Source of the DNA: a virus | IMG/VR virus record: IMGVR_UViG_3300012936_004817 | Coordinates: 1 to 40,576 of that record | Reading direction: 5' to 3' (one strand) | DNA length: 40,576 bases | Part shown: piece after piece, positions 16,493 to 24,227 of the stretch | Layout: each line of letters starts with the position of its first letter | How positions within the stretch are numbered: the stretch's first letter is position 1 | The notes under the pieces: generated by a model | Databases searched by the model: none | What the model was told of the DNA's origin: nothing | The model's input: the letters and a program-made list of their open reading frames with translations, nothing else | Translations under genes and position numbers: made by a program

Positions 16493-16949
16493 TCTGTACT
16501 CCCTTTAGTCGTTTGAATTCATTATAATCTACGATGTAATCTTCTCTTCTATATTCTATGTTTGACATTGCCAACAAAATAGTATCTTCACTTTCATATA
16601 CTGCCGAGTCCCATATACCATACGGAATATACAAAGCTTTATTGGGAGAGTCAAGCAAAAAAGTTTTTTTCTCAAACCCATCATCAAGTAGAACTGATAA
16701 AGTACCATTTGGAACAGTCAATACTTGTTCGGTTATAAAATGTGAGTGTTCACCTCTAACTTCTCCTGCAGGTACTTTAGTCACATAAAATAATCTCTTG
16801 ATATCAAATGGTATGTCACTATTAGATTCTATTGGTACTAATATTCCATCTGACTCTTCAATCATCTTTACTTCAAATAGTATGGCATCAGATACTCTCG
16901 TGTCGGAAAATTTTTTTCTATTACTTGTACTTCTATGTCTAAAACTCAT
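16473..16949 (-). CDS. FdtA/WxcM-like cupin, dTDP-4-keto-6-deoxyhexose 3,4-ketoisomerase
   Basis: A 158-residue single-domain cupin from the ATG at 16949 (overlapping the previous stop as ATGA; a TTG at 16967 would add six residues). It keeps R65-G-E-H68-S-H70 (family RGxHxH, both catalytic His), TEQVLTVPNGTLSVLLDDG, the KALYIPYGIWDS turn, and EYRREDYIVDYNEF at the end. FdtA moves the keto group from C4 to C3 of dTDP-4-keto-6-deoxyglucose, so that an aminotransferase can make Fuc3N or Qui3N. The DegT gene at 12316 is a likely partner. A promoter-like sequence lies inside the gene (16626-16654). Confidence 0.85.
   Translation of the reverse strand: MSFRHRSTSNRKKFSDTRVSDAILFEVKMIEESDGILVPIESNSDIPFDIKRLFYVTKVPAGEVRGEHSHFITEQVLTVPNGTLSVLLDDGFEKKTFLLDSPNKALYIPYGIWDSAVYESEDTILLAMSNIEYRREDYIVDYNEFKRLKGVQNETIRN
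16626..16654 (-). promoter_or_regulatory. Possible internal promoter inside the FdtA-like gene
   Basis: Minus-strand TTGACT (16649-16654), 17 bases, TATATT (16626-16631), preceded by GC as at the gene 44 promoter; both boxes and the spacer length are identical to that element. It lies within codons for LLDSPNKALYIPYG, which are themselves conserved, so chance is a real alternative. If used, it would drive the 2OG oxygenase gene and those after it. Confidence 0.3.
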
Positions 16950-17368
16950 TTGTTTTCTGTCCCCCAATCCTCACCAAATTGACCTGGTTTACATTTCTGT
17001 TCATCACCCAATTCATATTTTTGTGTCAAGTAATACATCATAATAGAGTTTGGTTCTAATGCCTTATATCCGTGCCATACACCAGGTGGTATCTTTATAC
17101 TTCTAATATTTTTATCCGATAGATACTGCCACTCTACTTGTCCGTTTGTCTCATTGGGTCCTGATTTACACAAACCAACTTTGAATGAACCCTTTACACA
17201 AAACCAATAATCATATTGTACCTCGTGTTTATGCCAGGCAACAATGTGACTTGTAGAGTTTACATAGGATATATTTATCTGACCATCTAAGTCATCGTAT
17301 GGTAAGAACACTCGTTGTGCTCTATCATCCTCATTGAATCCTAATTTTATCTCTTCAAATTTACTCAT
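16946..17368 (-). CDS. RmlC-like cupin, dTDP-4-dehydrorhamnose 3,5-epimerase family
   Basis: A 140-residue cupin with H46-K-H48 in AWHKHEVQYDYWFC, VKGSFKVGL, IPPGVWHGYKALEP and a terminal DWGTENK. These match the RmlC superfamily, where a His/Tyr pair epimerises 4-keto-6-deoxy sugars at C3 and/or C5. It is shorter than the usual 180 residues, so it could be a mono-epimerase or one that works on another 4-keto sugar. It overlaps the C-methyltransferase gene by eight bases. The start at 17368 has GGTGGA upstream. Confidence 0.78.
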   Translation of the reverse strand: MSKFEEIKLGFNEDDRAQRVFLPYDDLDGQINISYVNSTSHIVAWHKHEVQYDYWFCVKGSFKVGLCKSGPNETNGQVEWQYLSDKNIRSIKIPPGVWHGYKALEPNSIMMYYLTQKYELGDEQKCKPGQFGEDWGTENK

Positions 17369-18584
17369 CTAATTCCACCCAAGGTTCGTGTACAAATTCT
17401 TTGTGACCAAGTACTCTAACTTCTGGTACATGCGTTATCCATAGTCCACCACTCTTTTCATACTCTGATTCTTTTTCTCGTATCTCTTTTTCAAAATTCC
17501 AAGCCCCAAGAAATGCAACATCAACCGTTTCATCAAATCCCTCTTCGGGTGAGACAACGGGTAACTTTACACCAGGTGAATACTTACCTTGTTTATCTTC
17601 TGTGGTATCAGTAATGTATTGTATTAGATAATCATCAATCCCACAATAGTTGAAAACCGTAGTAGACTTAGATGTCGCACCATATGAAATTACTTTGTAA
17701 CCTCTTTCATTGAATTGTTTTAGTATGTTGAATAAATCTTCTTTTGACTTCTCAACCCTTTTTGCAAACTCTTCATATGTAGAAAGTTTATCCAAACCAT
17801 AGTCTGATTCATCTTTCAGAATCTCTTTCATTCTATCAGTTTTTTCTGTTTCTGTTTTACTGGCAAATATTCTATTAGAACCACCGTGAACACTCAAAGG
17901 TTCTACATCAAATAAAAATAAACCATTTCTTTCCAATAGTTTTTCTAATGCAGTAACTGAAAATATATGAGCGTGTTCATCATAGAATTGGTCATATGAG
18001 TTTCTCTTCATTGTTTCAATTAGTGATGGGTCTTCAAATACGAATACTCCTCTATCGGATAATAAATTATGTACTGCAGTAAAACAATCATCTAAGTCTT
18101 GGATGTGACAAATACAATTTGATGCAGAAATTAGGTCGAAACCATTCTCAAAACTTTCTTTTATTTCGTTTGATAATTCTGTATTCCAAAACTTAGAATA
18201 TGTTTTGTATCCTAATTCTTCTGTAATCTCAGCAAAATTACTACAAGGTTCAACTCCAATAGTATAATCGTTACCCCAATGATTTAGAAACACACCATCA
18301 TTACTACCAATCTCTAAAACAGTAAGTGGATTGAATCTCTCACTACAAGTATCCGCTAGGTTTTTGAAATGGTCTCTCATAGTCTGAGAATATGATGAGT
18401 GATATACATAATTTTCATTGAACATTTTTTCTGGTGGGACAAACTCACTCAACGAAACCAAATGAGTTTCATCATCATACACCACTCCTAAATCAAATGA
18501 ATATCTTTCACTTTCATATTCTTCACCTGGTATGAAATCATTTGCAATTGGTTGTTTACCTAAATCTAAAAATTTTGTTTTCAT
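17361..18584 (-). CDS. NDP-sugar C-methyltransferase lacking the N-terminal zinc site
   Basis: A 407-residue SAM enzyme of the TylCIII/TcaB9/NovU type: PIANDFIPGEEYESERYSFD, VPPEKMFNENYVYHSS, motif I VLEIGSNDGVFL (E91 onward), DQFYDEHAHIFSVTALEKLL and the C-terminal YGATSKSTTVFNYCG with ITDTTEDKQGKYSPG. Such enzymes methylate a sugar carbon next to a keto group, giving branched sugars. The family normally opens with two CxxC zinc knuckles. Here the first is missing because the protein begins at the LDLGxQP motif, and the second reads VVYDDETHL. AGAGG lies five bases before the ATG, so this is the genuine start. It ends within the RmlC-like gene start. Confidence 0.85.
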   Translation of the reverse strand: MKTKFLDLGKQPIANDFIPGEEYESERYSFDLGVVYDDETHLVSLSEFVPPEKMFNENYVYHSSYSQTMRDHFKNLADTCSERFNPLTVLEIGSNDGVFLNHWGNDYTIGVEPCSNFAEITEELGYKTYSKFWNTELSNEIKESFENGFDLISASNCICHIQDLDDCFTAVHNLLSDRGVFVFEDPSLIETMKRNSYDQFYDEHAHIFSVTALEKLLERNGLFLFDVEPLSVHGGSNRIFASKTETEKTDRMKEILKDESDYGLDKLSTYEEFAKRVEKSKEDLFNILKQFNERGYKVISYGATSKSTTVFNYCGIDDYLIQYITDTTEDKQGKYSPGVKLPVVSPEEGFDETVDVAFLGAWNFEKEIREKESEYEKSGGLWITHVPEVRVLGHKEFVHEPWVELDE

Positions 18585-18585
18585 C

Positions 18586-19239
18586 TTATCCTCTTCTATT
18601 CAATTCTTGACTAAAATTTTGGTTGTAAAACACATTTTGTTGAGTTTGTTTCTCAATAGTTTTTGGGTGGTACAAACTCAACTCCTCGTGTGGTGGTAAG
18701 TGGGAGTATGTTTTACAACCAACAATATGTTCGTGTAGTGGACGAGTCCACCTTATTTTCTCGTCCCTACGAAAAACCCTACTCTGATAATCAGGATAAT
18801 TTACCCATCCTTGTTCCGAAACTCTCCAACCCCATTTCATAACATCTTGTTCTGTCATTCCATCAATAGTATTTACTCGTGGTATCCAAACCAAATCAAC
18901 ATCATTGATTGTTAATATTTCTGGTAATTGTTCAATCAGAGTTTCGTGTGGATACTCATCAGCATCAATGTGAAAAATATAATCACCCTCACATTGTTCA
19001 ATCACATAATTCTTTTGGTCGGCAAAATTACCATCAAGTTTTCGTGTATACCAATAAATTCCCTTGGCATCTAAGTATTGACTCATCCACGATGATATAA
19101 CTTCTTCTACTTTTTTATCATCACCATCTTGTACAATTACTATCTCGTCTTCGGCTTGTGTTTTGTGTACTAATATTTCTAATAACTTATTCAGTTCATC
19201 TGATTCATTGTGAACTGTAATTCCATAACTTATTTTCAT
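18586..19239 (-). CDS. GT2-type glycosyltransferase (short)
   Basis: A 217-residue family 2 transferase: ISYGITVHNESDELNKLLE, IVIVQDGDDKKVE, DQKNYVIEQCEGDYIFH with D92-A-D94 as the metal ligand, then a WIPRVNTIDGM loop and WTRPLHEHIVG. The size is minimal for this fold, and there are no membrane segments. It begins in the stop of the previous gene (ATGA 19236-19239) and is followed after one base by the C-methyltransferase. Donor and acceptor unknown. Confidence 0.8.
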   Translation of the reverse strand: MKISYGITVHNESDELNKLLEILVHKTQAEDEIVIVQDGDDKKVEEVISSWMSQYLDAKGIYWYTRKLDGNFADQKNYVIEQCEGDYIFHIDADEYPHETLIEQLPEILTINDVDLVWIPRVNTIDGMTEQDVMKWGWRVSEQGWVNYPDYQSRVFRRDEKIRWTRPLHEHIVGCKTYSHLPPHEELSLYHPKTIEKQTQQNVFYNQNFSQELNRRG

Positions 19240-19733
19240 TTTTCTATTTGGTCTTTTAGTCCTTCAACTACTTTCAATGGCATTTGTATTGGTTCTAAGT
19301 GTACAGCCGATGTCAAACACTCATCATAATCGAATGTTCTGTATGGTGTACCACCAACTCTACCCATCTTTCTCGATAGTTTTTGTAGAATGTCTCTTAC
19401 TCTTTGTGGAGTGTCTGCATTGAAGTCTGGACTTACACTCAAAATAACTCTTGTACCAGAAATTGCCTCCCTTAGTTGTATCTCACCAAAAGAGTCAATA
19501 ATTGTTTTCACTAATTCTGGTCTGGCCACTGCACTTGCAGATTTCTTCAATAATATTCCACTCAATAATCGACTAACATCACCACCAACTTTATTCTTAC
19601 GAAACAATTTGTTTATCACTAATATGGTTCGTAATAATTTACGACCTTTATCAGGACCTCTTTTTGTCTCATAATGAAATGAAATTATATCTCCGTTTTT
19701 GACTTTTGCCCAAGTATAAGGTTTACGAGCCAT
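19236..19733 (-). CDS. Basic conserved-looking phage protein, possible SH3-like barrel
   Basis: A 165-residue basic protein. The opening WAKVKNGDIISFHYETKRGP followed by RKLLRTILVINKLFRKN looks like a small SH3-type barrel, as in proteins that sit on DNA or on other phage proteins. The rest is mixed helix and strand, with AISGTRVILSVSPDFNADTP. It resembles core phage proteins rather than sugar enzymes, although it sits between glycosyltransferase genes. GAGGTGAT precedes the ATG. It overlaps the zinc-ribbon gene by 11 bases. Function not recognised. Confidence 0.55.
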   Translation of the reverse strand: MARKPYTWAKVKNGDIISFHYETKRGPDKGRKLLRTILVINKLFRKNKVGGDVSRLLSGILLKKSASAVARPELVKTIIDSFGEIQLREAISGTRVILSVSPDFNADTPQRVRDILQKLSRKMGRVGGTPYRTFDYDECLTSAVHLEPIQMPLKVVEGLKDQIEK

Positions 19734-20223
19734 TCATCACCTCAAGTTTTTGGTCTGTAATGATTCCCATATCTTTACAAGCCGTGAAAAAATCAAACTT
19801 ACTATAAGTTGTTGCACCCTCAACATCGAGTCTGTGTTTATGTGGTTCACCTTTTTCGTCTAAATACATATGTTGTTCATTTTCTGGTATCTCTATTACT
19901 TTTGCAAATCTCCAAACCCACTCGTCTTGTGTACCTTCAGGATAAATCATTCCCAACATACCCATATTCAAAACAGATGGATACCAATATAATTGTCTAT
20001 CATTATCCCACACTTCTATTTGTTTTACTATGAGTGCAGTTGTCTCTAACATCTTATCTCTTTTTTCAGAACCATCATAATATTCTGAATTACTTGTGTA
20101 TCCACAATGAAAACATAAGTATGACCTAAACCCACTATCTTCTAATGTCTCCTCGAAACATTTTTCTTTTTGATTTATACCATAATTTGCACAACAAGGA
20201 CAACTAACTTTTCTTTCTGCCAT
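19723..20223 (-). CDS. Zinc-ribbon protein of unknown function
   Basis: A 166-residue protein with an N-terminal zinc ribbon: C8-P-C-C11 and C37-FH-C40-G. The region after residue 65 has DNDRQLYWYPSVLNMGMLGM and WVWRFAKVIEIPENEQ, then a helical C-terminus (YSKFDFFTACKDMGI). The length and zinc ribbon are reminiscent of structural or transcription-related phage proteins, but no family is recognised. GGGAG lies six bases before the ATG. It ends 11 bases into the next gene and starts two bases after the GT4 stop. Confidence 0.6.
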   Translation of the reverse strand: MAERKVSCPCCANYGINQKEKCFEETLEDSGFRSYLCFHCGYTSNSEYYDGSEKRDKMLETTALIVKQIEVWDNDRQLYWYPSVLNMGMLGMIYPEGTQDEWVWRFAKVIEIPENEQHMYLDEKGEPHKHRLDVEGATTYSKFDFFTACKDMGIITDQKLEVMNGS

Positions 20224-20225
20224 TA

Positions 20226-21515
20226 CTAACTCCCAACTTTATTTAGTTTTGGTAACTTACCTAACTTTGGTAGTTTCATTTCTACTGCAGTTGGCACCTT
20301 TTCGATGTATGTACCTAATAATTCTACCATCTTATCAAATGAAAACTCTACTTCATTTATTATCTTTTGTTGTGATGCAAGTTCTGTAAATTTCTTGTAT
20401 CGAGACTTCACGAACTTCATAGAATTAGCTGCCTCTTGTAAATTTACATCAAACCAATGTTGTCCTTCAACATAGATATTTTTTGGAAATGAATCTTTAT
20501 GTACAGGTATGTAATTACCATTCACCAACATAGAATATTCAGGTTTTAGAAAATCTATATGTCCTGTTGCAGCAGATGCAATTACTGGTTTACCACTCAT
20601 TGTCGCCTCTAATAATGGTCTACCAAATCCCTCTCCGTGAGTAAATGAAATATGTGCACTTACTTTTGGGTGATTATATAATTGATTCATTTGTTCATCG
20701 GTCAAATCTCCGTGTAGAAAATATATTGGTGGTAATGATTCACCTTTGAACTTTGCCTGTATCTCTTTGATTCTTTTTGTTATAACATCTTTATCAATAA
20801 TAGAGTATCCAGCACCACTCGTTTTCAATATCAATCCTGGTTGGTCTTCTTGATTCTTGAATGTCTGTAAGAATGTATGTATCATTCTACCCACATCTTT
20901 TCTATCATTACCAAATCCACCTTGTAACCAATGACCAACAAATAAATAATTGAAATCAGTTTTTATCTTTCCTAACTCATCAACTACGATTGGGTCAAAT
21001 TCATTTGTTGTATTGTAAACCTCAGTATCCACACCTTCAAATAAAACCTCTATTGGTGAGTTTACTTGTAATGTATTTACCACTTGACCTTGTTGATTTT
21101 TCTCTTCATATACGGTTTTCAACAATACTTCTTTAGAAAAATTAGAACTTGCTAAAACCAAATCCATTCTATTACATCCCTCAATCCACTCTTTTGGTAT
21201 AAGTGTGGCTTCTAATCCAGCAGTTATTCCAATGTTGAACTTACCATAAGGTTGAAATTCATTTGGTACAACGATGTGAATATGTATATCGGGTTGTCTA
21301 TCTAAGTTAGGATTGACTAATAAATTATCAATGATTGGTTTATCTTTTGGATGTCCAATCATCAAAGCATTTTGTGGTGTGTTTCCCCAAGGTACATTGA
21401 ATACTTTTACATCATACTTATCTAATTTTACAAGAGCTCTAACTATATCTCTTGACCTTGACCCATATCCACTACGAGTCCCAACTGGTGCGGTAACTAA
21501 TATTAATGGTTTCAT
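20226..21515 (-). CDS. GT4-type glycosyltransferase
   Basis: A 429-residue GT-B protein. TRSGYGSRSRDIVRALVKL is the N-terminal Gly-rich acceptor-side motif. Residues 190-270 form the donor-binding half, and THGEGFGRPLLEATMSGKP holds the EX7E pair (E295, E303) typical of retaining GT4 enzymes. The last 17 residues contain a short repeat, KLPKLGKLPKLNK, which looks like a flexible basic tail. AGAGG lies eight bases before the ATG. It starts one base after the second GT4 gene ends. The acceptor might be lipid, protein or DNA; sequence does not tell. Confidence 0.85.
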   Translation of the reverse strand: MKPLILVTAPVGTRSGYGSRSRDIVRALVKLDKYDVKVFNVPWGNTPQNALMIGHPKDKPIIDNLLVNPNLDRQPDIHIHIVVPNEFQPYGKFNIGITAGLEATLIPKEWIEGCNRMDLVLASSNFSKEVLLKTVYEEKNQQGQVVNTLQVNSPIEVLFEGVDTEVYNTTNEFDPIVVDELGKIKTDFNYLFVGHWLQGGFGNDRKDVGRMIHTFLQTFKNQEDQPGLILKTSGAGYSIIDKDVITKRIKEIQAKFKGESLPPIYFLHGDLTDEQMNQLYNHPKVSAHISFTHGEGFGRPLLEATMSGKPVIASAATGHIDFLKPEYSMLVNGNYIPVHKDSFPKNIYVEGQHWFDVNLQEAANSMKFVKSRYKKFTELASQQKIINEVEFSFDKMVELLGTYIEKVPTAVEMKLPKLGKLPKLNKVGS

Positions 21516-22928
21516 CTATATAACCTCTGATAATTCAAATTGTTTTCTTGGTTTGAAGTTCTCGAAAGCCCAATCCATATCTTTTATGAACCTTTCATTC
21601 ATATGTTTTGAAGACATACCAATGTCCTCTCTCAGAACAAACTCCCTACCTAATAATCCTCTACGAACTCTTTCTTCTTTAGGTAAATCATAAACCTCTT
21701 TCAACTTATCTCCCGCATCTTCAAATCTACATCTGTCATCAAAAATGTACGGAGTTGGTGGTGAACCTTGAAGTGAACGACAAGCTGGAAATATTGGAAA
21801 TGCCCATTCTCCACACTCTTGATATTTACCATCGTGGTTAGAACCCCATTCTTTAGTATAATCATCAACGGTAAGTAATTCATTTGTATATCCACTACCA
21901 TCACTATTTACAACTTGTTTTGTAAATCCACATTGGTCTTGTAATCCACCTGTAACATTTACAATTATAGGTGTTCCACTCATTAGGGATTCTGCAGTAG
22001 CAAGTCCAAATCCTTCATTTGATGCCATATTGATTGTAACATCCGAAACTCCATATAGATAATTCAATTCCTCAGTAGATAGTTTGACATGCGAGAAGAA
22101 TACATCGTAGTCTGGACACAATTCATCCACAACTGCTGGTAAATCTGTTCCATTGTTGTCTACAGGATTAGTGTGCATAATCAACAAACATTTCTTAGCC
22201 TCTTCTTTTGGTAATTGGTCACAGAAATGTTTATAAGCCAATATAGTATCACCAGGTAATTTTCTTCTGATGTTTCTATTGTTATAAAGAACGATAAAAT
22301 CTTTCTTACCCTTTGAGTTTATCTTGGACATAAATTCAGTATACTTTTTACTTTTAGTATCTTCATCGGATAATGGTCTGAAAAGTTCTTCGTTTATTCC
22401 GTGTGGTATGTATGTAGAATCCTTCTCAGTTCTTGGTGTTCTTTGACAAACTTGATTGACTATGTTCACAGTCTGTCTTGAAATATTCATAATCAAATCA
22501 CAAGACTCATAATAGTCTTCATTCCATCTCGGATAAGGTAAGTCATCCCAAATATTATAATAGAAGATAGGAATCTCTTGTCGTACTTCGTGTTCCATTT
22601 CAAACAACCAAACCCAAAATCTTGGGTCGGTATAAATCATTATGGCATCTGGTTTTTCTACTGACAAAACTCCTCTCAACAAATTAGGATTACCATAACC
22701 ACTAATTGGTTGAACCTTTACATTTGCATCTTTGATACCTCGTTCCTTGTTCACATCATCAGATATATCAAATATCTTACCCTCTTCAGGATGTTTGATA
22801 GCTCCACCAATCTGATACCAATCGTAATGATGAGCAGTTCCCATAACAAATTCTTTTGACATCGTACCAACACCAGAAGCCATTCTCAAGTCATCTGATA
22901 GTAGTAGAATTTTTTTCTTTTTAGTCAT
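21516..22928 (-). CDS. GT4-type glycosyltransferase
   Basis: A 470-residue GT-B enzyme: ILLLSDDLRMASGVGTMSKE at the N-terminus, YIPHGINEELFRP, VLYNNRNIRRKLPGDTI for the donor half, and MASNEGFGLATAESLMSGTP with the EX7E pair E305/E313. An insert around 355-400 (YTKEWGSNHDGKYQECGEWA) is unlike standard GT4 enzymes. AGAGG lies six bases before the ATG, and the start overlaps the end of the previous small gene by eight bases. With the next gene it heads the glycan block. A role in modifying phage DNA rather than host glycan cannot be excluded. Confidence 0.85.
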   Translation of the reverse strand: MTKKKKILLLSDDLRMASGVGTMSKEFVMGTAHHYDWYQIGGAIKHPEEGKIFDISDDVNKERGIKDANVKVQPISGYGNPNLLRGVLSVEKPDAIMIYTDPRFWVWLFEMEHEVRQEIPIFYYNIWDDLPYPRWNEDYYESCDLIMNISRQTVNIVNQVCQRTPRTEKDSTYIPHGINEELFRPLSDEDTKSKKYTEFMSKINSKGKKDFIVLYNNRNIRRKLPGDTILAYKHFCDQLPKEEAKKCLLIMHTNPVDNNGTDLPAVVDELCPDYDVFFSHVKLSTEELNYLYGVSDVTINMASNEGFGLATAESLMSGTPIIVNVTGGLQDQCGFTKQVVNSDGSGYTNELLTVDDYTKEWGSNHDGKYQECGEWAFPIFPACRSLQGSPPTPYIFDDRCRFEDAGDKLKEVYDLPKEERVRRGLLGREFVLREDIGMSSKHMNERFIKDMDWAFENFKPRKQFELSEVI

Positions 22929-23157
22929 TTAGAACCTCTTTATCATTTGTGTATTGTTGGAAAAAGTACTTATCCAACATTTCTAACTTATCATCATACT
23001 CAGCAATAATTCCTAATTCCTTTTCTATCGTTTCCATAATATCAGGATGTTCGGCAACACCTGCAGGATTTCTTAGTAAATTATTGACATTGACTTTATG
23101 TTTTTCAATGTGTGCTTTGAAGTGTAGTCTACTAGCCTTTAGTATTTCTTTTCTCAT
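22921..23157 (-). CDS. Small helical hypothetical protein
   Basis: A 78-residue helical protein: RLHFKAHIEKHKVNVNNLL, HPDIMETIEKELGIIAEYDD, KLEMLDKYFF. The organisation resembles small conserved proteins of T4-like marine phages, but I cannot name it. TAGGATAGG lies just before the ATG. It is followed with an eight-base overlap by the first GT4 gene, so its expression is tied to the glycan block. Confidence 0.6.
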   Translation of the reverse strand: MRKEILKASRLHFKAHIEKHKVNVNNLLRNPAGVAEHPDIMETIEKELGIIAEYDDKLEMLDKYFFQQYTNDKEVLND

Positions 23158-23171
23158 AACCTATCCTATTT

Positions 23172-23366
23172 CTATAATTTTGAACTACTAATATGTAGTT
23201 GAGTATAGTCTCGAATCTCATCTCGAAAATTTTCATCTTGATTATATTTGTCTATAGCTCTGTTTACTAATTTTTGTAAGGTAAAATCATCATCGAGACA
23301 TATACTTCTAAATCTTATATATGAATCTTTCAACACCTTTACCGAAGTCAATTTGAACTTATCCAT
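23172..23366 (-). CDS. Ribbon-helix-helix-like small protein
   Basis: A 64-residue protein. KLTSVKVLKDSYIRFRSICL followed by FTLQKLVNRAIDKYNQD gives the strand-helix-helix pattern of the Arc/MetJ ribbon-helix-helix fold. It may act as a transcriptional regulator of this phage; targets are unknown. GAGGG lies eight bases before the ATG. It is the first gene after the promoter-like elements at 23385-23435. Confidence 0.55.
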   Translation of the reverse strand: MDKFKLTSVKVLKDSYIRFRSICLDDDFTLQKLVNRAIDKYNQDENFRDEIRDYTQLHISSSKL

Positions 23367-23384
23367 TTAGTTTTCCCTCATAAA

Positions 23385-23435
23385 TACTTATATATAAATA
23401 TATCATTATTGTATAATGGTTATATTTTTTTTCAA
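23385..23435 (-). promoter_or_regulatory. Possible promoter(s) before the ribbon-helix-helix gene
   Basis: A 39-base gap (23367-23405) and the end of the SLOG gene hold two candidates on the minus strand. One is TTGAAA (23430-23435)-N16-TACAAT (23408-23413), a sigma-70-like pair. The other is TATAAGTA at 23385-23392, one base away from the T4 late octamer TATAAATA, which itself lies on the plus strand at 23393-23400. Either could start transcription of the small genes and the glycan block. Neither is close to certain. Confidence 0.3.
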
Positions 23436-23816
23436 TTTTTTAGCCTCTAATAAACAACTTTCTGTACCTTTTGACCTTTTATCTTTTGGTATAAATGCAA
23501 CAACTACATCAGAGTATTCTGCAATCTGTTTATTTCTTTTATGATAATGATAAACTCTATAATCCTTACCATACTCATAGTTTGGTCGTATACAATGTTG
23601 GTTGTATGGGTAATGTTGTGGTGGAAATTCTGAATATTTTACATCCATTTCTAATGAGAATTTTTTTGCGTAACCATCTGCACCTTGTTTTTGACCACCA
23701 CTTACTATTTCTAAGTCTGTACCAAATTGTTCTTTACATTTGAAAATAAAGTCTCGTACTTTTCTCTTATCAACATACTCTCTACTTCCAACAATTGCTA
23801 CTCTCATATCATCCAT
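23406..23816 (-). CDS. SLOG-family nucleotide-binding protein
   Basis: A 136-residue protein with the SLOG Rossmann-like fold (DprA/YpsA/DUF2493 group): VAIVGSREYVDKRKVRDFI, IVSGGQKQGADGYAKKFS, RNKQIAEYSDVVVAFIPKDK and SKGTESCLLEAKKL, with R12, the GG pair and GT motif intact. Members bind nucleotides or derivatives and some sense signalling molecules; a phage role is not established. The ATG at 23816 gives an eight-base overlap with the preceding gene (second ATG at 23807 possible). Confidence 0.8.
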   Translation of the reverse strand: MDDMRVAIVGSREYVDKRKVRDFIFKCKEQFGTDLEIVSGGQKQGADGYAKKFSLEMDVKYSEFPPQHYPYNQHCIRPNYEYGKDYRVYHYHKRNKQIAEYSDVVVAFIPKDKRSKGTESCLLEAKKLKKNITIIQ

Positions 23817-24225
23817 CGGTTCTCTTCTGTTTTGGTTTCTGTTGGTGTTTTGGTTGTGAACAAAACTCTGCAGCCTTTATAAATTGAGAAATACCCATAA
23901 CAATACTATCTGGACTATCTGCCTGATACCAAAATCTGTTTAGTTTTGTATCAACTTTATTTATGTCAAACCAAACTCTGTCTTTTGGTTCAGATTCTAT
24001 AATTGTTTTCCAATGTAATCTACCCTCACAATTCTTCATAAATTTTTGTAACCCACTTAGGTCTTTTGAATCGTGTAGTAAAAAATAACATTTGAACCTT
24101 GCGGAACTACCCCAAGCATTATCTAATAAGTCGAGTATAAACTCTTCATATACTTCGTTACCTAACCAACCTTCTGTTGATATTCTGATAGTATAATTTA
24201 CTTGTTTACCAAAAGTTTCTTGCAT
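23809..24225 (-). CDS. Hypothetical protein
   Basis: A 138-residue soluble protein: YTIRISTEGWLGNEVYEEFI, SSARFKCYFLLHDSKDLSGL, WKTIIESEPKDRVWFDI, ending in a Lys/Gln-rich tail (PKHQQKPKQKRTDG). An alpha/beta fold is likely but no motif is recognised. AGGGG lies seven bases upstream of the ATG, and it starts two bases after the nuclease gene ends. Neighbours suggest DNA metabolism. Confidence 0.55.
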   Translation of the reverse strand: MQETFGKQVNYTIRISTEGWLGNEVYEEFILDLLDNAWGSSARFKCYFLLHDSKDLSGLQKFMKNCEGRLHWKTIIESEPKDRVWFDINKVDTKLNRFWYQADSPDSIVMGISQFIKAAEFCSQPKHQQKPKQKRTDG

Positions 24226-24227
24226 CC

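Noticed and set aside
21313-21693. 126-codon plus-strand frame over the two GT4 genes
   Set aside because: Mirror of well-supported coding sequence on the other strand; composition is that of reverse-complemented codons.
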